A DNA stretch of 57,855 nt, from positions 1-57,855 of the forward strand of contig NZ_AJLN01000101.1 in the NCBI RefSeq assembly GCF_000317285.1. The letters run 5' to 3'. The notes beneath the pieces were generated by a model. The model worked only from the letters and a program-made list of their open reading frames with translations. It had not been told where the DNA came from and did not search any database. The stretch comes from Chlorogloeopsis fritschii PCC 6912. Lineage in GTDB: Bacteria > Cyanobacteriota > Cyanobacteriia > Cyanobacteriales > Nostocaceae. Positions 51,597-57,855 of this stretch are shown piece by piece (position 1 is the first letter of the stretch; each line of letters starts with the position of its first letter). A program made the translations under genes and the position numbers.

Positions 51597-52793
51597 ATGT
51601 CCGATCATAGAGAACTAGCAAAAGCAATGGATTTATTTCACTTTGAAGAACATAGTCCGGGAATGGTATTTTGGCATCCGATCGGGCTTCAGCTCTTCCG
51701 GCTGATTGAAGATTTTATGCGACGGGTTTACCAAGCTCACGGCTTTGAGGAAGTGCGATCGCCTTTAGCATTGAGTCGGGCACTTTGGGAGCGATCGGGG
51801 CACTGGGAAAAGTTCCGTAAAAATATGTTTTTCGTGGGGAGTTTTGATGCTGATGCAGAACCGGATTATGCATTAAAACCAATGTCGTGTCCAGCACACA
51901 TTGATATATTTAAATTTCACAAGCGGAGTTATCGGGAAATGCCAATGCGATTGATGGAATTCGGCATCGCCCATCGCAACGAACCGTCTGGAACGCTATC
52001 CGGCTGTATGCGCCTGCGCCAATTTGTGCAAGATGATGCTCATATTTTTTGCCGAGAAGCCGATATTCGAGATGAGATTGGCAATTTTCTTAGGATGGTT
52101 AAGCAGGTTTATGCAGCATTTGGATATAATAACTTTTCCATTCGCATTGCTCTACGTCCAGAGCAACGTCTTGGCTCAGATGAACTGTGGGATCGGGCTG
52201 AATCTGCTTTGATTGAAGCAGTTCAATCGCTGGATTATGCCTACGAGTTAGCGCCTGGTGAAGGATCGTTCTACAGTCCCAAAATTGAAATCAGTATGCA
52301 AGATCATCTGGGAAGATTTTGGCAGTGTGGCACGATTCAGGTTGATTTTAACCTGCCTCAACTTTTTGACTTGTCCTTTGTTAATCACCAAGGAGATTTA
52401 GAGCAGGTAGTTATACTACACCAAGCAATTCTTGGTTCTTTGGAACGCTGGATTGGCATTTTGTTGGAAAATCACAATGGAGTTTTACCACTTTGGGTTG
52501 CTCCCGTTCAAATTGCCGTTGCTTCAGTTTCCGAAAAGTCGGCAGATTGGGCAGAAGTGATTTTCAAAAGGCTGAAACAGATAGGAGCTAGAGTGGAACT
52601 CGATGTAGGCGATCACACGATTGCCAAAAAAATTCGAGAACTGTCTGCACGCAAGATTCCACTTATTGCTATTGTTGGTGAAAAAGAAGCGATGAATCAG
52701 TCTCTCAACTTGCGTCGTCTGGGAATTGCCGGGCAGCAAGAAATTCAGCTTGCTCATCTAGAAGCAGAGTTAGCCAACTTGAATTGGAAATAG
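51597..52793 (+). CDS. thrS: threonyl-tRNA synthetase, short form lacking the editing domain
   Basis: A 398-residue class II synthetase starting MSDHRELAKAMDLFHFEE, with AGGAGA upstream. It begins directly at the catalytic domain. The N-terminal TGS and editing domains (about 240 residues in full-length ThrRS) are absent, so mis-charged Ser-tRNA-Thr would not be cleared by this protein. The zinc site ligands are seen as Cys in MSCPAH (usual form MNCPGH), His in DDAHIFC and His in LHQAILGSLERW; the anticodon domain is complete. A second, editing-deficient ThrRS induced by zinc shortage is known in Anabaena; a full-length thrS is expected elsewhere. Two Thr attenuators precede it. Confidence 0.95.
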   Translation: MSDHRELAKAMDLFHFEEHSPGMVFWHPIGLQLFRLIEDFMRRVYQAHGFEEVRSPLALSRALWERSGHWEKFRKNMFFVGSFDADAEPDYALKPMSCPAHIDIFKFHKRSYREMPMRLMEFGIAHRNEPSGTLSGCMRLRQFVQDDAHIFCREADIRDEIGNFLRMVKQVYAAFGYNNFSIRIALRPEQRLGSDELWDRAESALIEAVQSLDYAYELAPGEGSFYSPKIEISMQDHLGRFWQCGTIQVDFNLPQLFDLSFVNHQGDLEQVVILHQAILGSLERWIGILLENHNGVLPLWVAPVQIAVASVSEKSADWAEVIFKRLKQIGARVELDVGDHTIAKKIRELSARKIPLIAIVGEKEAMNQSLNLRRLGIAGQQEIQLAHLEAELANLNWK

Positions 52794-52859
52794 GGGCTAG
52801 GGACTAGAGACTAGGGGCTAGTACTCCACCAAATTAATTTTGACCAGTCACAGGTGGTC

Positions 52860-52892
52860 AGATCCCCGACTTTTTTAAAAAGTCGGGGATCT
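52860..52892. repeat. AGATCCCCGACTTTTT hairpin, copy 3
   Basis: Third copy of the dispersed hairpin, with perfect arms, 67 bp after thrS. An STRR-like GGGGCTAGGGACTAG run (52793-52822) precedes it. Confidence 0.75.
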
Positions 52893-52952
52893 ATAATCTC
52901 TCATAATTTTATCCACAATTTGTTCGTTATATACTAATGCAAAAGTTTAGCT

Positions 52953-53309
52953 ATGTCAGCATTAAATTTAGACATATCACCCGATCGAGGTTGTATGAAT
53001 ATAGGCAGAGCTATTCTTTTAATTGCTTTGGTTTTTCCAGGCTTGATGGTAGTAGGAACATCGATTTACGCTTATAACGCTGAATATGCGGCGATGGAAA
53101 GAACCGAAAGATATATAGAAAGACTAGCCAGGGAAAGAAGAGGTGATAGTAGGCAGCTAGACTTAGCCTACCATCGAAGTACTGTTCACCGCATCAATGC
53201 ATTTACTAACAGCACTTGGGGATTTATTGGCGGTATTATCGCTGCTATTGGCATACATGGGTTAGCAGTTACTAGAGACGATTACACTCAAGATCAACGC
53301 AAGTCATAA
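52953..53309 (+). CDS. hypothetical protein with two membrane helices
   Basis: A 118-residue protein. Membrane helix one (IGRAILLIALVFPGLMVVGTS) and helix two (WGFIGGIIAAIGIHGLAVT) flank a charged helical segment (AAMERTERYIERLARERRGD). Not recognised. It is convergent with trmFO, 13 bp between the stops. A Met at 52995 (MNIGRAILL) is an alternative start. Confidence 0.7.
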   Translation: MSALNLDISPDRGCMNIGRAILLIALVFPGLMVVGTSIYAYNAEYAAMERTERYIERLARERRGDSRQLDLAYHRSTVHRINAFTNSTWGFIGGIIAAIGIHGLAVTRDDYTQDQRKS

Positions 53310-53322
53310 GCCTTAACTTAGC

Positions 53323-54645
53323 TTAAGACAAATGTTGATTTGCTTTCCAAGTTGCTAAGTCAGCAAGAGCGCGATCGCGGTAACGTCCATAACGCTGTTG
53401 TTTATTTTTGATTTTTTCTCCCAGTTCTGGCAAAATCCCAAAGTTAGGCGGCATAGGTTGAAAATGCTTGGGTGAAGCTGAACTGATAAATTCAAATAAT
53501 GCCCCCATCATTGTTGTTGGTGGTAGAATCAAGGATTCTTTACCTAAAGCTAACCGTGCAGCGTTTGTGCCAGCTAAGTAGCCACCAGCAGCGGCGGCAG
53601 TGTAGCCTTCAGTACCAATTAACTGCCCAGCGCCCAACAATGTAGGACGGTTTTTAAATTGCAAGCTAGGCAGCATCAGCTGCGGAGCATTAATAAAAGT
53701 GTTGCGGTGCATCACCCCTAGCCGCACAAATTCAGCATTTTCTAAACCCGGAATCAACTGAAATACGCGCTTTTGCTCACCCCAACGCAGGTTAGTTTGG
53801 AATCCAACCATGTTCCAAAGTTGACCTGCTTTGTCTTCTTGCCGCAACTGCACGACAGCATAAGGGCGTTCATCCGTGCGACTATCGGACAAACCAACTG
53901 GTTTGAGAGGCCCATAACGCATGGTATCTTCTCCTCGTCGTGCCAGTTCTTCTATCGGCAAACAAGCTTCAAAAAATTTTGCAGTTTCTCGCTCAAAATC
54001 CTTTAATTCCGTTTGTTCGGCAGCACAAAGTTCTTGCCAAAATCGCAGGTACTGCTCTTTATTCATCGGGCAGTTCAAATAGGCAGCTTCGCCTTTGTCG
54101 TAGCGAGACGCAAGAAAAGCAACATCACGATTAATCGTTTCTCCAACCACAATCGGGCTAGCAGCATCAAAAAAGCTTAAGTATTCCATCCCTGTGAAGC
54201 TGTGCAAATCTTCCGCTAAATCAGGGCTGGTAAGAGGGCCAGTTGCCAAAACTACAATTTCTTCCGGAATAGTACGTACTTCATCTCGACATAATTCAAT
54301 TAACGGATGACGAGACAAAGTTTCTGTCAAATCTTGACCAAATTGTCCCCGATCTACAGCTAGTGCTCCTCCGGCGGGAACGGCGTGTTCATCAGCTTTC
54401 GCAATCACAATAGAACCGAGTTGACGCAATTCTTCATGTAAAAGTCCCGCAGCGCGATCGCTACTAGCTGCACCAAAAGAATTACTGCATACCAATTCTG
54501 CCAGGTGTTCTGTATGATGGGCAGGGCTAAAACGTTTGGGGCGCATCTCATACAGTATTACAGGCACTCCCGCCTGGGCTATCTGCCACGCTGCTTCTGT
54601 TCCAGCCAGTCCACCTCCAATAACTTTTATAGGTTGTCGTTCCAT
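53323..54645 (-). CDS. trmFO: methylenetetrahydrofolate-tRNA-(uracil-5-)-methyltransferase TrmFO
   Basis: A 440-residue FAD enzyme that forms ribothymidine at position 54 of tRNA using methylenetetrahydrofolate. The FAD-binding [18 protein letters not shown] opens the protein, followed by [20 protein letters not shown] and VCSNSFGA with the catalytic-region Cys. [20 protein letters not shown] near the C-terminus is the second FAD motif. Length is normal. Stand-alone gene, in the same window as mnmE (another tRNA modifier) but not linked. Confidence 0.96.
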   Translation of the reverse strand: MERQPIKVIGGGLAGTEAAWQIAQAGVPVILYEMRPKRFSPAHHTEHLAELVCSNSFGAASSDRAAGLLHEELRQLGSIVIAKADEHAVPAGGALAVDRGQFGQDLTETLSRHPLIELCRDEVRTIPEEIVVLATGPLTSPDLAEDLHSFTGMEYLSFFDAASPIVVGETINRDVAFLASRYDKGEAAYLNCPMNKEQYLRFWQELCAAEQTELKDFERETAKFFEACLPIEELARRGEDTMRYGPLKPVGLSDSRTDERPYAVVQLRQEDKAGQLWNMVGFQTNLRWGEQKRVFQLIPGLENAEFVRLGVMHRNTFINAPQLMLPSLQFKNRPTLLGAGQLIGTEGYTAAAAGGYLAGTNAARLALGKESLILPPTTMMGALFEFISSASPKHFQPMPPNFGILPELGEKIKNKQQRYGRYRDRALADLATWKANQHLS

Positions 54646-55014
54646 AATTGAATACTCAATTTAACTTTCTTTACTTAAACTAGCTTGTTTGAGAAGACTT
54701 AGAGTAGGTTAAAGAATAATCAAGCGGTTTAGTTCCGATCACAAAGACACAAAACACTAGCAGATTTGATAATGCGATCGCTCACTAAAATTTGCTGTTA
54801 GCTGAAATCATGCAATCCTAATCAACGTAGATTTTACAGTATGAGGATGCTGCGATCGCCAAACACTCAGTAAACATTCCATTAATACGTAGCGAATTCT
54901 CTTGAGAAAATACTCTGCGTCCCATTACGCTTACTCTGCGTACCCACCGAAGCTTTAATCGCCGGAAGGCGACGCTCAAACTCTCTCTGCGTTTAAAAAC
55001 ACTACAATTTTATC
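54646..55014. other. 369-bp gene-free stretch
   Basis: It includes dispersed-repeat sequence (ACTCTGCGTCCC, CGCCGGAAGGCG) near 54910-54980. No gene or RNA recognised. Confidence 0.5.
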
Positions 55015-56223
55015 CTACTGTTTGGAAGTCAACAGAGCGTTGAAAACTATAAACGAGGCAAAAGAAAAAACAGCACTAGCATAAAAGACTGCTTGTGTTC
55101 CCCAAATTGCATCAACAATACTTCCTAACAAAGGGCCAAGTGTTTGTCCCCACGACTGAATTGTTGAATTCACCGCCATAAAACCAGCTCTAGATTCCTG
55201 AGCAGAAAGCATTGCTAACAAAGTTTGAGTAGATGGAAATGCAATACCTTGAGCTGCACCAAGGAAAAAAATGGGAATTAACAGCAACCAAATGTTATGA
55301 ACTGAAGGGATAATCAATAATCCTAAACCAGATAGAAGGAAAGAGATTTTAATAAGTTGTACTTGCGATAAATACCGTAATAACAAATTCAATCGGGAAG
55401 CGGTTATAGCAAGAGACAAGGATAGACTCGTCAGGGTGATACCTATTAATAGCTCAGAAGCACCAAGTTGTTTTCCTGCAAAAATTGGAATGTAAGTTAA
55501 GCAGGCTCCTACTTGCACCATGAACAGAGACATCACTGCAAATAAAAGTCCGATTACCTGACGATTGTTAATACTGCCCCAAGTATTTTTCAAATAGGGT
55601 TTGAGTTGGAAATTTTGTGCATGATGTTCCTGCTGTGGCAGCTTTAGTGTTGTTAACACCATCAGTGCTACTGGAATAGCAAATAACGATACTAAAAATG
55701 GAAATCGCCAACTAAAAGAAGCTAATAAACCACCAATGAGAGGAAAAATTGCTGAACTAATTCCATTCAAACTAGCAACAAATGCCATTACAGAGTTTAA
55801 TTTTTCCCCTTTATAAATATCACTGATGATAGTGAGTTGTAGAGACTCTAAACTAGCAGTACCAATACCTTGTATCAATCGCCATTCTGCAAGACTACGA
55901 AAATTAGGGGCAAGACCACTGAAAACTCCGCCTAGTGCAAATACTAGCAGCGAAGGAACAAGAACTTGCTTTCTGCCAAAACTATCAGCTAAAACCCCAA
56001 ATATAGGAGTTACAATTGCACCTGGAAATTGAAATAGTGTCGATACTAGCGAAACTTGGTCACTGGAAACATTGAAATTATTTGCTATGCTTGGCAGTGC
56101 AGGACTATAAATAGTTCCCCCGATAATTGCTATCAGCGTCAAGCAAATAATGATGTAAAAATTCTTGTCTTGATTACCATTGCTGGCTTGTTTAGTTTTT
56201 TTTATCATGGCAGAGCTACTCAT
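55015..56223 (-). CDS. MFS transporter (drug:H+ antiporter type)
   Basis: A 402-residue integral membrane protein with about 12 hydrophobic helices. The MFS motif A appears as FGVLADSFGRKQVLV between helices 2 and 3, and the sixth helix is followed by the usual central loop (LKLPQQEHHAQNFQLKPYLK). The N-terminal helix includes IALIGGTIYSPALPSI (Bcr/EmrD-like in style). The substrate is unknown. It lies 338 bp downstream of the P450 gene on the same strand, so export of a P450 product is possible but not shown. Confidence 0.9.
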   Translation of the reverse strand: MSSSAMIKKTKQASNGNQDKNFYIIICLTLIAIIGGTIYSPALPSIANNFNVSSDQVSLVSTLFQFPGAIVTPIFGVLADSFGRKQVLVPSLLVFALGGVFSGLAPNFRSLAEWRLIQGIGTASLESLQLTIISDIYKGEKLNSVMAFVASLNGISSAIFPLIGGLLASFSWRFPFLVSLFAIPVALMVLTTLKLPQQEHHAQNFQLKPYLKNTWGSINNRQVIGLLFAVMSLFMVQVGACLTYIPIFAGKQLGASELLIGITLTSLSLSLAITASRLNLLLRYLSQVQLIKISFLLSGLGLLIIPSVHNIWLLLIPIFFLGAAQGIAFPSTQTLLAMLSAQESRAGFMAVNSTIQSWGQTLGPLLGSIVDAIWGTQAVFYASAVFSFASFIVFNALLTSKQ

Positions 56224-56561
56224 CTGCTTGCTTCATTATTATATATTTCATTTAATATAAATTCTGTTATCTATTGATACTGAATATTCGTATTTTTGAT
56301 AATTTAAAAACAAAATTCATCTAAGTCATTTTTATGAGAAAATATAGATTTGGATGGATTTAGAAATAAAGATGGCCTCTTAATTACTTAGACTATTTGG
56401 CTATCAATATTATTTGATAGCCAATATGATTTCAAAAATAAGACTGAAAAAGTTATTATTTAATTTTCAAACTTTTATCGTTACTAGGTTCAACCTGGTA
56501 ACGAGAGTTTAGAGGCGAGTTTTCAGCCTTTTTAATATCAATAATTTTCAGAAAACTTCAA
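56224..56561. other. 338-bp intergenic region with a palindrome
   Basis: AT-rich apart from the GTTACTAGG palindrome at 56480-56502. No gene recognised. A TTTGATAGCCAATA / GGCTATCAATATTATT inverted pair lies near 56397-56425. Confidence 0.5.
56480..56502. repeat. GTTACTAGGTT palindrome, copy 3
   Basis: Third copy of the palindrome at 11889 and 38442, with one base changed in the left arm. Confidence 0.7.
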
Positions 56562-57818
56562 TCAAGTGACATCCCATTCCACATAGAGGTTTGTAAAACT
56601 ACGGTTCATCAATGCTGGGATATAAGTTAGTTGTTGATTTGAGCGAAGTCTTAAATTTGGTAACCTCGAAGACAATACTTCTAGAGCAATCCGCCCTTCT
56701 CGACGGGCTAAGTTTGAACCAATACAATGATGAACCCCATGACCAAATGCGAGATGGTTAGCAGTTGTCTGTTTAAAGCGTTCAATCTCAAAACTATCCG
56801 CATTACTGTACTGATTTTCATCTCGATTGGCAGAGCCATACATCAAAAACAGCCGAGTACCTTGGGGCAGCGTAACTCCTGCTAGGGAAACCTCTTCAGT
56901 AGTAGTGCGAATCATTGCTGGAACAGGGGCATCATACCTGAGTGCCTCTTCTACGGCAGCAGGAATAAGTGATGGAGTATCACACACTGCTTGCCACAAC
57001 TGAGGCTGTTCGAGCAAAAGTTTAATGGTACTGGCAATGAGATGGCTAGTAGTTTTATGTCCAGCAAGTATTAATCCACATAAAATAATGACCTGCTCGT
57101 TCATACTCAAGTCAGAATCTTGGATATCACTTATTAAGTCGTTTTGAGGAGTTTTCCGCCGTTCTTCGATTAAACCTGCAACGGCGTGCTGCATGGCAAC
57201 AAAGCTGTGAGCACACTCTAGCTGTTTTTCTGGTGTCAGTTGCGACGACAACAAAGTTGTCATATCAAGGCACCACTTTTTGATGTTTGCCATCATCTCT
57301 AGAGGTACACCGTACATGGTGAGGATAACTTCAAGCGGTAACGGATAAGTAAATTGGGAAATAATATCGACTTGTCCGTCATTGATAAAATTGTCTACTA
57401 GCCTATTAGCAATAGCACGAATAGAATCTTCCAACGCTTGCAGCCGTTCTGGTACAAATACTTTCATGAAAGGAGCACGTAAGCGTTTGTGAAGATCGCC
57501 ATCGCTATTAACTAAGTCAGCAACAAAGGGAAAACCTTGTCTGAGGACTCCAATCACCTCAGGCGTAAACTGAACAATAGGTTTGAGGTTTTCGGCGGAA
57601 GAATATCGAGCTGGATCTTTTAATATCGTCAGGACATCGTTGTAGCAGGTGACAACGTAGCCGTCTAATATTGGGCTGTAGAATAACGGCTCCTCATTTC
57701 TAGCCCGTTTAAAGAATGAATAGGGATCGTCAAGTTGTGGTTGAACGAAGGGCTGGAACTCCTGTCCAAGATGGGGACAAGTTTTTTTATCAGCTTGTAT
57801 CGAATCCTGTCCAATCAT
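56562..57818 (-). CDS. cytochrome P450
   Basis: A 418-residue soluble heme-thiolate monooxygenase of the bacterial class I type. The heme loop FGHGVHHCIGSNLARREGR carries the proximal Cys, and the ExxR motif appears in VEEALRYDAP. The I-helix reads LAGHKTTS, where the position usually taken by Glu or Asp before Thr is Lys (residue 255). Length is normal and there is no N-terminal anchor. The substrate is unknown; redox partners are not adjacent. The MFS gene lies downstream on the same strand. Confidence 0.93.
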   Translation of the reverse strand: MIGQDSIQADKKTCPHLGQEFQPFVQPQLDDPYSFFKRARNEEPLFYSPILDGYVVTCYNDVLTILKDPARYSSAENLKPIVQFTPEVIGVLRQGFPFVADLVNSDGDLHKRLRAPFMKVFVPERLQALEDSIRAIANRLVDNFINDGQVDIISQFTYPLPLEVILTMYGVPLEMMANIKKWCLDMTTLLSSQLTPEKQLECAHSFVAMQHAVAGLIEERRKTPQNDLISDIQDSDLSMNEQVIILCGLILAGHKTTSHLIASTIKLLLEQPQLWQAVCDTPSLIPAAVEEALRYDAPVPAMIRTTTEEVSLAGVTLPQGTRLFLMYGSANRDENQYSNADSFEIERFKQTTANHLAFGHGVHHCIGSNLARREGRIALEVLSSRLPNLRLRSNQQLTYIPALMNRSFTNLYVEWDVT

Positions 57819-57855
57819 TTTTTCTATTCCTTGTAAATTAGTAAACTTTTTGGGC

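Noticed and set aside
51205-51597. T-box riboswitch for thrS
   Set aside because: No T-box AGGGUGGNACCGCG sequence or specifier loop is visible; two Thr-rich translated frames with competing hairpins explain the leader better.

Overview
The window is chromosomal DNA from a filamentous cyanobacterium, most likely a heterocyst-forming member of the Nostocales. The signs are many GCGATCGC-type palindromes, heptamer tandem repeats (STRR-like) and Nostoc-style dispersed palindromes, an oxygenic-photosynthesis gene (ferredoxin:thioredoxin reductase catalytic chain), DUF1816 and DUF7219 family proteins, and a thylakoid-lumen-type pentapeptide protein. No insertion sequence, phage gene or CRISPR array was seen. 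Most genes are ordinary housekeeping or accessory genes with large intergenic gaps.

Layout. 1-8.4 kb: the start of a truncated gene, mnmE, a four-cysteine small protein, a DUF4126 membrane protein, a methyltransferase divergent from a TetR regulator with a palindromic operator-like site, then an SDR epimerase convergent with an MGAT-like acyltransferase. 8.4-13 kb: a 23-residue membrane micro-ORF with its own terminator, the lptA-lptB-lptF/G lipopolysaccharide export genes, DUF309 and ftrC. 13-16 kb: a DUF58 protein divergent from pilT. 16-25 kb (all minus): a DUF1338 enzyme, a secreted choice-of-anchor-I protein preceded by a Pho-box-like array, a class III aminotransferase, an aldehyde dehydrogenase, and a fused acyl-CoA dehydrogenase/cyclase protein. 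25-36 kb: a PAS/GAF histidine kinase, trpD overlapping an aspartic protease gene, carA, a STAS protein, mrnC, rlmB and DUF1816. 36-45 kb: an alpha/beta hydrolase, a CAP lipoprotein, small envelope proteins, an RDD-HEAT-pentapeptide fusion, a PAS-CRP fusion regulator and DUF7219. 45-49.8 kb: an intergenic region with two homologous candidate small-RNA cassettes, a beta-carbonic anhydrase pseudogene that lost its zinc site, a lumenal pentapeptide protein, tRNA-Arg(CCG) and an HMA-like/PAP2 fusion. 49.8-57.8 kb: an M23 peptidase, an editing-domain-less threonyl-tRNA synthetase, trmFO, an MFS transporter and a cytochrome P450.

The most striking element is the leader of the short thrS gene (about 51.23-51.60 kb). 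It holds two consecutive 22-codon open frames, each packed with threonine codons (8 of 10, and 7 in a row). Each is followed by an intrinsic-terminator hairpin, and each has a GGAGGG block just before its stop codon that can pair with the 5' arm of that hairpin. This is the classical layout of ribosome-mediated transcription attenuation, present twice in series. It would make expression of the second ThrRS depend on the charging state of tRNA-Thr. The sequence evidence is direct; the regulatory conclusion is inference.

Other points worth a look are coding regions that have absorbed STRR-like repeats (the kinase and the dehydrogenase-cyclase fusion), a four-repeat Pho-box-like array, the paired small-RNA cassettes with an octamer direct repeat near -42, and a P450 lacking the usual acidic residue of its I-helix.
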